DNA from: Palsa-504 sp963808315 | GTDB taxonomy: Bacteria > Actinomycetota > Actinomycetes > Streptosporangiales > Streptosporangiaceae | Assembly: GCA_963808315.1 (NCBI GenBank) | Contig: CAWEFK010000024.1 | Span: 496,001 to 560,000 of the forward strand | Length of the DNA: 64,000 nucleotides | Direction of reading: 5' to 3' | Shown here: piece after piece, positions 21,814-31,117 of the stretch | Numbering within the stretch: position 1 is the stretch's first letter | How the letters are laid out: every line of letters starts with the position of its first letter | The notes under the pieces: generated by a model | The model's database searches: none | What the model saw: the letters and a program-made list of their open reading frames with translations, nothing else | What the model was told of the DNA's origin: nothing | Translations under genes and position numbers: made by a program

Positions 21814-23489
21814 TTACCGAAGGTGCGATCGTCCCGGAGGCCTGCTGACCGCTCACGGCTGTCGCCTCGTATCGCCAGATCACGTAGGTACCTGGTGCGG
21901 GGCCGGCCGGCCCCTCACCGTAAGGCACGACCTCGACGATTTTGTAGTTATGATTGCGATGGATGTCCGCGGCGAGCTTATGGTCCAGTGACGTGGTATC
22001 GGAGAAGTTCAGCGCGATCAGGGAAAAGTAATTGCCGGCGATGTTTTGCGGCGAAGGTGCCCGCGTTGCCAGGGCCGACAACCCCCGCGCTAACGCTAGG
22101 TCCGCCGGTAGAAGTATTCATTCTGCAAGATGATGTTCCGCGTGCTGGACCAGCGCGTCCACTGAGTCCCTGAGTGCAGGTAGTACTCCGCTATGGTCGG
22201 ATCTTCCACCAGCAGGGCCCCGGTGCTGTCATTGGCCAGCGGTCGCAGGATCGTTATGAAGTCCGACGAGTTAGCCCAGTTCGTGGAAAAGACCCATGAC
22301 TGGCTGGCCCCAAGTGAGACGGGAAAGGAGAGCGCGATCACGCAGGCTCCCACCGTGACCGTGCGCGTGTTTCCTGCGGTCGCCGCCGCGGCGAATTTGT
22401 CTACCGCGTAGCCTGCGGCGATGGCGGCGAACCAGGCGCCCAGGTCCACGTGCTTGTTCAGCGAGGCGGTGGTGTGAAGGCTGGCTTGCTCAGCCGGCAC
22501 GAGCACAGCGGCGGCGGCGGCCAGCGTCAGCAGCCAGGTCTGCGGATGCAGAGGCCGGCTGACCCAGCTGACGATGACCCCGCAGATAGCGACCACGACG
22601 ATCACGCCGGTCCACGTCCAGGAATCGCTGAGGACGGAGAACGCGGAGTCGGTGCCGGCTGCCCGCGTCAGCGTGGTCGCGTTAATGCCGGTGATATAGC
22701 GGCTCCCGCCGATCAGCAGACCGAGGGTGATCAGCAGGGCGACGATCGCCAGCAGGGTCAGGGCGCGCCCGGCGGCGAGCTTGCCCCCTGGCTTGGGCCA
22801 GCGCTACGACCAACGCCAGCACAATGACGACGGGGTCGAACAGGGCTGACGGATAGGAAGTGGCGTTGGCCACCGCCAGCGTGACCGCGGCCGCCAGCAT
22901 CCAGGCGGTGGCGTCCTGTCGGTCGCCGGCCCGAACGACCAGCCACGCCGCGAGGGTCATCAGGAACAGCGACATGGCATCGAAGGTGGCGAACGCGCCC
23001 AGGTGCAGAGTAGGGCCGAGGGCGGCGAATAGCGCACAGGCGAAGAACGCGGCCCTGCGCCCGTGTAGCCGGTTGGTCACGGACCATAGCACGACGGTTG
23101 CGCCCAGCATGAAGACGAGGGACAAGATCCGGGCGCCCGTCAGCCCTCCGACGCTATCCGCCAGCGCGCCGAGCGGCGGATATATGACCGGTACTCCGGA
23201 AAAGTAGGCCGGGAACGGCGGCACGCGAAGTGCCGTGCAGCAAGTTCGCCCATTCCAGGTGCCCGGCCCATAGGTACGTAGCCTCATCCACGAATGCCGT
23301 GTCGGCCCGGACCAGACGAAGCGAGAGAAGCGCTTGAGCAGCCAGTATGACCGCCAGCGGCCAGCTGCCCGGGATTCGCGACCACGCCGGTAGCTCAACG
23401 CGGTGCGAGGAAACGGTTGTCTTTTTCGGGAGCGCGGTGTTCGCGGGAGCGGGCTCGGCTGAGTCTTGGGTAACTGGGCCAAGATCCAT
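21814..23489 (-). CDS. GT-C (GT39/GT83-like) polytopic membrane glycosyltransferase, module 2 (frameshifted)
   Basis: Counterpart of the module 1 GT-C enzyme. WPLAVILAAQALLSLRLV leads to DTAFVDEATYLWAGHLEW, with the acidic D-E motif; PAYFSGVPVIYPPLGALADS matches the sister copy almost residue for residue. Many helices follow (23120-22400), then an outer domain with VEDPTIAEYYL and GTYVIWRYE. Breaks lie near 23230, 22680 and 22090. Start ATG 23489 has AGGTG about 6 nt before; ATG 23519 is an alternative. In another frame a TAA at 21814-21816 would end it two bases before the GT2 ATG, but the frame read here runs on into the GT2. Confidence 0.75.
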
Positions 23490-23843
23490 GAGTCGCACCT
23501 GCCTGGTAAATAGAGGCATACCAGGGATGCGTCGCTCGCCCCCCTGTAGCTCACTTAAGGTACTTGTGGTGTCACGATTACGCAGCGCTTCTGTACGAAT
23601 GCGGACACCGCAAACAGACGGTAACGTTAGGCACCGGCCTAAGTAGGGGTTTTCGGTGATTTCGCGGGAGAAAGGCCCTAGAGACGGCGGCCAGCGATCC
23701 GCCGTCCGAGCGTGCCAGACCGGAACCCACGTTACAACTATCACGATTTGTAATCTTGCTTGTATAACCGTCCATCCTGTGCTCCGCTATACCGTGCGGT
23801 TCACATCAGCCCGTGTACGCGCCGCTTATGGGGGTTTGACCTC
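23490..23843. other. Divergent control region of module 2 and the AAKPER-repeat gene
   Basis: About 350 bases separate the leftward module 2 operon from the rightward repeat-protein gene. Open frames here lack recognisable content. Lower G+C around 23720-23800 and an inverted repeat (entered separately) suggest promoters in both directions. Confidence 0.5.
23732..23753. promoter_or_regulatory. TTACAA-N10-TTGTAA inverted repeat, possible operator
   Basis: A 6-10-6 inverted repeat in the divergent region upstream of module 2. Its half-site resembles the TTACAT/ATGTAA half-sites of the palindrome upstream of module 1, which hints at shared control. Short repeats of this kind also arise by chance. 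Confidence 0.3.
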
Positions 23844-25320
23844 ATGGGAGATGAGGACGGCAGCCGAGAGCTGCCTCAGCGTGTGCGAGGTTCGGCTCGA
23901 GGCGGGTCGGACCAGGACGCCGCGTCTGCGTCACCGGTGCTGTCGGAGGAGTTGCGACAGCGGATCCAGGCTGCGGTCAAGGCCGAACGCGCTCAGGCGG
24001 CAGCACTTGACCGGCCAGCCACGACCAAGCCGCCGGAGCGAGCGACCCGGCCATCGCCTGCCAACGGTCACGCGGCCGCTTCTTCGGTCAGCGGGACGCC
24101 TGGTCAGCGCAAGCACGCAGCCAAGCCCGAGCGCGCAGCCAAGCCCGAGCGCGCGGCCAAGCCCGAGCGCGCGGCCAAGCCCGAGCGCGCGGCCAAGCCC
24201 GAGCTCCCGGCCAAGCCCGAGCGCCCGGCCGGGCTCGAGCGGCCGGGAGGGCCAAGCCTGACGGGCCCGAGCAGGACCTGCAGAACGGCACCGGCACCGT
24301 CAAGCCCGCCAGGGGCCGGCCAGGCCCGTCATAAGCCTGCGGCTCCGACCCACGGCCGCACGTCGGGGCAGGCCCCAGCGGGTCGGCCCGGGCCACCCGC
24401 AACGAACCAGGCCAAGGAACCACACGGCATGCGTTTCACCGGGCGCCGCCTCATCGCTATCGGGCTTGTTCTCGTGGCCCTCGGATCGCTGATCACCGTG
24501 GTGTCGCTGCACGTCCGGAGCCCTCGGGCGGAAACAATAGCGCGGCGGAGACGGCGGCCCTGCAGCGTCAGGCGGCTCTCACTCGCAAGCAGGCGGCCAG
24601 CTGGGTCGCCCAGCAGGTCGACCGGGACGACAGCTGTGGCCTGCGATCACGCGATGTGTAATGCCCTCAGGACCGCCGGGTTTCCCGCTGGCAAGCTGAT
24701 CGAGCTCGGTTCGACCTCGCAACCTCCGGTGAACTCCTCGGTTGTCGTGGTCACCGAGGTCGTTCGTGACCTGTTCGGCAGCAGCATCAACTCGGCCTGG
24801 GCTCCAGCCGTTCTGGCCTCCATGGGCTCGGGGGCCGCGGAGGTCACTATCCGCATGGTGGCGTCGCACGGAGCCCTTGCCTTCCAGGACCAGCTGAGTG
24901 CAGGCCTGGCTGCCCGGCAGCAGTTCGGGGAGTCCTTGCAGGGAAATCCCCAGCTCAGCTCTCGACCCTGGCCGGCCAGCAGTTTCGGCGGGTCAGGTTG
25001 ACTCCCGGCTGATGTTGACGCTCGCCTATCTGGCCGTGGACGAGCCGATCTATGTCGAGCAGTTTCGGGAACGTCGGGCCCGGCGGCGGCGCGAGCCTCC
25101 CACTTCGCTACGCCGATCTGGCCGTGACCGATCAGGCGGTGAAGATGGCGAGCTCGGCGTACCAGCGCGCCATGCGCGCCATTTTGAGCAAGGCCCCTAT
25201 CCAGATCCGGCCGACCAGCAGCCAGGCCGTGATCATCCGGGCGGCGACCAGCAGGTCTTTCGCGTCGAATTCACCGCACCGAGCCCGCTCACGCCCGACA
25301 AGATCCAGGGACCCCCGTAA
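23844..25320 (+). CDS. Single-pass membrane protein with AAKPER repeats (frameshifted), function unknown
   Basis: A cytoplasmic N-terminal region of about 190 residues, rich in A, K, P, E and R, contains five to six AAKPER hexapeptides. A helix follows (RLIAIGLVLVALGSLITVVSL, bases about 24440-24510), then an outer domain. That domain reads SWVAQQVDRDD and, in the first frame again, VACDHAMCNALRTAGFPAGKL to about 24990; VDSRLMLTLAYLAVDEPI then follows one frame over. The end reads VEFTAPSPLTPDKIQ with a stop at 25320. Breaks fall near 24530, 24640, 24950 and 25060-25250. Start ATG 23844 has GGGGGT upstream. It is divergent from module 2, so a link to polysaccharide assembly is plausible. Family not recognised. 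Confidence 0.6.
24116..24240 (+). repeat. 18-bp coding tandem repeat (AAKPER)
   Basis: About six tandem copies of an 18-bp unit beginning GCGGCCAAGCCCGAGCGC, the last two degenerate, encode AAKPER in the cytoplasmic part of the membrane protein. Copy-number change would add or remove six residues without breaking the frame. Confidence 0.85.
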
Positions 25321-25397
25321 CGGCGTTACCGTTCCCGGCCTGCTCGCTGCTCGTTCCGCCGCCGTGGCGGTGACGGATGAGAAAGTTCCCGCCACAG

Positions 25398-26759
25398 CTA
25401 GGAGTCGAAGCCCAGGCCGGCTGCGTCCAGGGCCCGGAGCCACAGGTTCCTGCGGCCGGATTGCCTGTCGGCCTGGGCCAGGGACCAGCGGGTGGCCTGA
25501 ACGCCTAGGTAGGCAAAGGGCTCGGGCGGGAAGGGGATCGGCTTGCTGCGGACCATGTCCAGCTCGGTCAGCTCGGTCCGCTCGCCGGCCAGCAGGTCGA
25601 GCATGACCCTGGCGCCGAACCTGCTCGCGCCCACGCCGAGGCCGGTGTACCCGAGCGCGTAGGCGACCCGGCCGTGGTGCGCGGTGCCGAAGAACGCGCA
25701 GAACCGGCTGCAAGTGTCGATCGCGCCGCCCCAGCGATGGCTGAACCCGATGCCGTCCAGCTGCGGGAACGTGGTGAAGAAGTGGTCCGCGAGCTTGACG
25801 AAGGTGGCGGGTCGCTGGTCGTAGGACATCCGGACGTGATGGCCGAAATGGTAGATGGCGTCGTAGCCGCCCCACAGGATCCTGTTGTCCGCGGTGAGCC
25901 GGTAGTAGTGGAACTGGTTGCCCGAGTCGCCGATCCCCTGCCGGTTCCGCCAGCCGACCGAAGCGAGCTGCGCCGCGCTGAGCGGCTCGGTCACCAGCAC
26001 GTAGTCGTAAACCGGCACGATGTAGGGGCGCAGCCGGCGCACCAGCGAGGGAAACGCGTTGGTCCCCAGCGCGGCCCGCCTGGCCCGCAGCACGCCGTCC
26101 GGAGTCCGCACCGTCACGCCGTCCGCGTCGCTGGCCAGGCCGGTGGCGGGGGAGCGTTCGGCGATGCGGACCCCGATCCGCTCGCAGGCGGCGGCCAGCC
26201 CCCAGGCGAGCCTGGCCGGTGAGATCATCGCGGCTCCGTCGGGGACCCACCGGCCTGCCAGGTAGGTGGGGGAGTTCACCTCGGCCCGCAGCGCGCTTGC
26301 GTCCAGGAAGATCCCGCCGTCGGTCTCGGCCAGCCGCCGGAGCTCATCGGCCTGGTGATCCTCGGTGGCCACCTCGATGGTGCCGGTGCGCTCGAAGTCG
26401 CAGTCGATGCCGTACTTGTGCACGGCGGCCTCGATGGCGTTCAGGTTCTCGGCGCCCAGCCGCTGCAGGGTGTCGAACTCGTCAGGGAACCGCTCCCGCC
26501 CGTTGGCGACGCCGTGGGTCAGGCTGGCGTCGCAGAATCCGCCGTTGCGGCCGCTGGCGGCCCAGCCGACGCGGTTGCCTTCGACCACCATCACGGATCG
26601 CCCCGGGTTGGCTTCCTTGGCCAGCAGGGCGGTCCACAATCCGGTGAACCCGCCGCCGATGACCACCAGGTCGCAGGCCAGGTCGCCGTGGACCGGCGGC
26701 CGCGCGGGCGGTGCGTCGGGCCGGTCCAGCCAGAACGACTTGGCCCTAGCCGCGGTCAC
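25398..26759 (-). CDS. FAD-dependent amine oxidoreductase, gamma-glutamylputrescine oxidase-like
   Basis: A 453-aa DAO-fold flavoprotein. The dinucleotide-binding loop is LVVIGGGFTGLWTALLAKE (residues 31-49), followed by GWAASGRNGGFCDASL, the FAD contact typical of PuuB/OrdL-type enzymes, and a C-terminal ALGYTGLGVGASRFGARVM loop. It probably oxidises an amine such as gamma-glutamylputrescine or a related amino compound, giving an aldehyde and peroxide. It lies 57 bases downstream of gabT on the same strand, which supports a polyamine/GABA route. Intact, with normal length. Confidence 0.88.
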   Translation of the reverse strand: MTAARAKSFWLDRPDAPPARPPVHGDLACDLVVIGGGFTGLWTALLAKEANPGRSVMVVEGNRVGWAASGRNGGFCDASLTHGVANGRERFPDEFDTLQRLGAENLNAIEAAVHKYGIDCDFERTGTIEVATEDHQADELRRLAETDGGIFLDASALRAEVNSPTYLAGRWVPDGAAMISPARLAWGLAAACERIGVRIAERSPATGLASDADGVTVRTPDGVLRARRAALGTNAFPSLVRRLRPYIVPVYDYVLVTEPLSAAQLASVGWRNRQGIGDSGNQFHYYRLTADNRILWGGYDAIYHFGHHVRMSYDQRPATFVKLADHFFTTFPQLDGIGFSHRWGGAIDTCSRFCAFFGTAHHGRVAYALGYTGLGVGASRFGARVMLDLLAGERTELTELDMVRSKPIPFPPEPFAYLGVQATRWSLAQADRQSGRRNLWLRALDAAGLGFDS

Positions 26760-26816
26760 TCAGCCGGCCGAGCTCCTCGGCCCGGCGCGATTCGGGCCTT
26801 CCTGTGGCCATCGCGG

Positions 26817-28170
26817 TCAGACCGCGGCGAAGGCGTCTTCGAGAATGGTCAGCCCCTCGTCCAGCAGGTCCTCGCCGATCACGAGCGGCGGCAGGAAGCG
26901 GATCACATTGCCGAACGTCCCGCACGTCAGCGTCACGAGCCCGGCCCGGTGGCAGGCGCGGGAAACCGCCGCGGTGGTGACCGGGTCGGGGTCAAGGGTC
27001 CCGGGCGTGGTCAGCTCGATCGCCAGCATCGCGCCGCGGCCCCGTACCTCGGCGATCACCGGGTTGGTCTCGGCCAGCTTGTGCAGCCGGGGCAGCATGA
27101 TCTCGCTGATACGGCGGGCCCGGTCGGCCAGGTCTTCGGACACCATGGTCTCGATCGCGCCAAGCGCCGCCGCGCAGGCGACCGGGTTGCCGCCGTACGT
27201 GCCGCCCAGTCCGCCCGCGTGCACGGAGTCCATGATCTCGGCGCGCCCGGTGACCGCGCCGAGGGGCAGGCCGCCCGCGATGCCCTTGGCCGTGGTGATC
27301 AGGTCGGGCACCACATCCTCGTGCTCGGCAGGCGAACCAGTCGCCGGTACGGCAGAACCCGGTCTGGATCTCGTCCGCGATGAAGACGATCCCGTGCTCG
27401 CGGCAGAACTCGGCCAGCCCGGGCAGGAACCCGTCGGGCGGCACGATGAACCCGCCCTCGCCCTGGATCGGCTCGATGATCACGGCCGCCACGTTGTCCT
27501 CGCCCACCTGGGTGTGGATCAGGCTTTTCACCGTATCGAGCGCGTTCGCCTCGCATGCCTCGCGGCCGCCTGGCCAGCGCAGCGGGTAGGCCATCGGCAT
27601 CCGGTAGATCTCACCGGCGAACGGGCCGAACTTGTCCTTGTAGGGCATGTTCTTCGCGGTCATCGCCATGGTGAGGTTGGTCCGCCCGTGGTAGGCGTGG
27701 TCGAAGGCGACCACGGCCTGCCGTCCGGTAGCGTGCCGGGCGATCTTCACCGCGTTCTCGACGGCCTCCGCGCCCGAGTTGAACAGCCCGGAGCGCTTCT
27801 CGTACGTCCCCGGTGTCCGGCGGGCCAGCTCTTCGCAGACCTCGACGTAGCCCTCGTACGGCGTCACCATGAAGCAGGTATGGGTAAACCTGGCCGCCTG
27901 CTCCGCGACCCGCGCGGCCACCCGGGGCGCCGCGTTTCCCACCGAGACCACCGCGATCCCGGCGCCGAAGTCGATCAGCGTGTTGCCATCGGCATCCACG
28001 ATCACGCCGCCGCCGGCGTCCGTGACGTAGACCGGCAGCGAGGAGCTGACCCCGCGGGCCACCGCGCGCTCGCGCCTGGCCTGTAGCTCGAGTGAGACGG
28101 GGCCCGGGATCTCGGTCACAAGGTGCCGGCGCTGGAGAAGGCGGGAATCGTGCGATGCGTGCTCGGTCAT
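26817..28170 (-). CDS. gabT: 4-aminobutyrate aminotransferase (one frameshift)
   Basis: A class III PLP aminotransferase converting GABA and 2-oxoglutarate to succinate semialdehyde and glutamate. SGAEAVENAVKIAR binds the cofactor phosphate, FDHAYHGRTNLTMAMT stacks on the PLP ring, IFADEIQTGFCRTG-like FIADEIQTG holds the Asp for the ring nitrogen, and the Schiff-base Lys is in TAKGIAGGLPLGAV. An extra C near 27330 breaks the frame; removing it restores CEHEDVVPDL. Start MTEHASHDS at 28170 is chosen over a TTG/ATG six codons upstream. First gene of a two-gene operon with the flavin oxidase; divergent from pcaB. Confidence 0.88.
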
Positions 28171-28278
28171 GGCTTGACCATAAATCATCGGGCGTATCGG
28201 CTGAAGCGTTGATCGCGATCTGCGGAGTCCGGGAGTCTATCGTGGTGAGCCGGATACGGGAGAGGACTGATCTCGGAC

Positions 28279-29761
28279 ATGCCTGACCAACGACAGCCGA
28301 ACGCACGGGGGCTGTTCGGTGGGGTTTTTGCTCGCGGTGATGTCGAAGTCCGGCGACACCGCTTGGCTGCAAGCGATGCTGGACGCCGAGGCCGCGCTCG
28401 CGCGGGCGCTCGAGCGGGCCGGGATGGCGCCCGCCGGCTCGGGGGAGGCAGTCACGGCTGCGGCCGTGGCGGCCAACTTTGACGTGAACGTGCTCGGCGA
28501 ACTCGCGGCGCTGACCGGCAACCCGGTTCCCGGGCTGGCCCGCGAGCTGGCCAGGCAGGTGCCCCAGACGGCGGTCAGCGCCGTCCACCACGGCGCTACC
28601 AGCCAGGACATCATCGACACCGCCGTCATGCTGCTCGCCAGGCGGGCGATCCAGGTGATCCTGGCCGACCTGGCCCAGGCGGCCGACGCTGCGGCGGGGC
28701 TGGCCGGGGAGCACCGGTCCACGATCATGATCGGCCGTACGCTGCTCCAGCAAGCCGTGCCCATTACCTTCGGACTGGTCGCCGCGGGCTGGCTGACCAG
28801 CGTGGATGAGGCACGCGAGGGGCTGGCCACGGTCAGCGCGGGGCGGCTGGCCATCTCACTCGGCGGCGCGGCCGGCACGCTCGCCTCGCTCGGCGATCAG
28901 GGCGGCCGGGTCGCGGCGCTGTTCGCCGAGGAACTCGGCTTGGCCCGGCCCGTGCTGCCGTGGCATACCGACCGGCTGCGGATCATCGATCTGGGATGCG
29001 GGCTGGCCCGCACGGCGGCCGCGCTCGGCAAGATCGCCAGGGATGTCACTCTGCTGGCCCAGTCCGAGGTCGGCGAGGTCAGGGAGGGCGCGGCCGGTCA
29101 CGGCGCGCGGCCTACTCCGAGCCCGGCAGGCAGGCCAGGGACCCAGCCTCCGCCCGCCGCCCAGGCCGCGGCCCAGGCCTCGGCGCCGCGGCGTGGCGGA
29201 TCCTCCGCGATGCCGAACAAGCACAATCCGGTGGCCTCGATCGCCATCCTCGGCTGCACCAAGCAGGTCCCCGGCCTGCTCGCGACCCTGGTCGCGGCCG
29301 GGGAGCAGGAACATCAGCGCGCGGCCGGCGCCTGGCACGCGGAGTGGGAGCCGCTGACCGCCCTGCTGCGGCTGACCGGCTCCGCCTCGAGCTGGGGCGC
29401 CGAGCTGCTGTCCGGGCTGACCGCGGATACCTCGCGGATGGCCGCCAACCTGGCCGCAACGAAGGGGATGCCGCTGGCGGAACATGTCACCTCGCTGCTG
29501 AGCGGTGTCCTCGGCGGGGCCCAGGCGCACGACCTGGTGGCCGAGGCAGGCGAACGGGCGGTCAGCGCGGGCCTGCCGCTGCGCGACGTACTGCTCTCCG
29601 TGCCCAAGCTCGAGGAACGGCTCGCCTCGGCCGGCATCACCGCCGAGCAGATCGACTCCGCCCTTACCCCGGCCGGTTACCTGGGCGTGACGGATGCCAT
29701 GATCACCGCGGTCCTCGAGGCCCACGAATCCCTGAAATTGCAGGAGCCGCAGCATGGATGA
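28279..29761 (+). CDS. pcaB: 3-carboxy-cis,cis-muconate cycloisomerase (one frameshift, loop insertion)
   Basis: A member of the fumarase/aspartase superfamily that lactonises 3-carboxymuconate in the protocatechuate branch of the beta-ketoadipate pathway. It starts MPDQRQPNARGLFGGVFARG at 28279; the frame breaks near 28345 and continues SGDTAWLQAMLDAEAAL. HHGATSQDIIDTA and the signature GSSAMPNKHNPV are present. Between VGEVREGAAGH and RGGSSAMPNK lies an extra stretch of about 28 residues rich in P, A and Q, not expected in the catalytic flexible loop. Its stop overlaps pcaC. First gene of the pca operon. Confidence 0.85.
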
Positions 29762-30254
29762 CAGCGAGCGCACCGAGCGCGGCATGCAGGTGCGCCGTGA
29801 GGTGCTCGGGGATGCGCACGTTGACCGGGCGGTGGCGGGGACCACGCCGTTCACCGAGCCGTTCCAGGACTTCATCAACCGCTACGCCTGGGGTGAGATC
29901 TGGTCCCGGCCGGGGCTGTCCCGCCAGGAGCGCAGCATCGTCACGCTGGCGGTGCTCGCGGCCCTCCAGCACGAGCATGAACTGGCCATGCACGTCAAGG
30001 CGGCCCGACGCAACGGCCTCACGCCCGAGCAGATCCAGGAAATCTTGCTCCAGGTCGCGGTGTATGCGGGCGTCCCGGTGGCCAACCGCGCCTTCCCGAT
30101 CGCGCAGCGCGCGCTCGCCGAAGAAGCGCCGGCCCGAAGAAGTGCCGGCCCCCGAAGACGGCTAACTGGGGAATTACCCACAAATACGTGCCTTCCGTCC
30201 GACATGCGAACGTCTGTGCACATGGCGACCGATCAGGAGTTATCGTTGGCCTAG
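29754..30254 (+). CDS. pcaC: 4-carboxymuconolactone decarboxylase
   Basis: Removes CO2 from gamma-carboxymuconolactone to give beta-ketoadipate enol-lactone. The CMD fold is clear: GMQVRREVLGDAHVDRA, NRYAWGEIWSRPGLSRQERS, and the H-x-x-x-H-like EHELAMHVKAARRNGLT, then QVAVYAGVPVANRAF. At 166 aa it is about 35 longer than usual. The tail after residue 128 (RRSAGPRRR...) does not look native, and another frame closes at 30165 with EEVPAPEDG, so an indel near 30130-30150 is likely. It overlaps the pcaB stop by 8 bases. Confidence 0.88.
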   Translation: MDDSERTERGMQVRREVLGDAHVDRAVAGTTPFTEPFQDFINRYAWGEIWSRPGLSRQERSIVTLAVLAALQHEHELAMHVKAARRNGLTPEQIQEILLQVAVYAGVPVANRAFPIAQRALAEEAPARRSAGPRRRLTGELPTNTCLPSDMRTSVHMATDQELSLA

Positions 30255-30273
30255 GCGACCAGAGTGGAGGGAA

Positions 30274-31117
30274 ATGGCCGAGATCGTCACACTCGCCGAG
30301 GCCGTGGAGCGGGCGATCCATGACGGTGACGCCGTGGCCATGGAGGGATTCACGCACCTGATCCCGTTCGCTGCCGGACACGAGATCATCAGGCAGCGGC
30401 GCCGCGACCTGACGCTGATCAGGATGACGCCGGACCTGATCTACGATCAGCTCATCGGTGCGGGCTGCGCGCGCAAGCTCGTCTTCTCCTGGGGCGGCAA
30501 TCCCGGGGTCGGCTCCCTGCACCGATTCAGGGACGCGGTCGAGCATTCCTGGCCCGGGCCTCTTGAGCTGGAAGAACACAGTCATGCCGGGATGGCGAAC
30601 CGCTATGTCGCCGGAGCCTCGGGGCTGCCGTTCGCCGTGCTCCGCGGCTACAGCGGCACCGACCTGTACCGGCCTGGGCTCGGCTCCGACCATCAAGCCC
30701 ATCACCTGCCCGTTCACCGGCGAGACGCTGACCGCGGTCGCGGCCCTGCGGCCGGACGTGACGGTCATCCACGCCCAGCGGGCGGACCGGCGGGGGAACG
30801 TGCAGTTGTGGGGAATCACCGGCGTGCAGAAGGAGGCCGTGCTCGCGTCGCGTCGCTCGGTGATCACGGTCGAGGAGATCGTGGACGAGCTTGACCCCCG
30901 CCCCGGAGCCGTCGTGCTGCCCGGCTGGACGGTGAGTTACGTGGCGCAGGTCGCAGCGGGCGCGCATCCTTCCTACGCGCTCGGGTACTCGGCCCGTGAC
31001 AACGACTACTACGTGGCCTGGGACGCCATCGGGCGGGATCGCGCGGCGTTCACCCGGTGGCTGGAGGAGGAGATTTTCGTGGTTGCTGCGGGGCAGCGCG
31101 CTGCGGGGTCGCGGTGA
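30274..31117 (+). CDS. pcaI: 3-oxoadipate CoA-transferase subunit A (one frameshift)
   Basis: Alpha subunit of the family I CoA-transferase that activates beta-ketoadipate with succinyl-CoA. VAMEGFTHLIPFAAGHEII and LVFSWGGNPGVGSLHRFRDAV carry the glycine-rich CoA-binding features; HAQRADRRGNVQLWG is the family C-terminal motif. The frame changes near 30690, where GTDLYRP meets IKPITCPFTGETL. The start has GGAGGGAAATGG close upstream. The stop overlaps the pcaJ GTG as GTGA, matching the obligate partner relation of the subunits. Confidence 0.88.

Noticed and set aside
28960..30165. 401-codon plus-strand frame inside pcaB/pcaC
   Set aside because: An out-of-frame shadow of pcaB and pcaC, rich in Arg/Gly/Ala; only its last codons may represent the true pcaC end after an indel.
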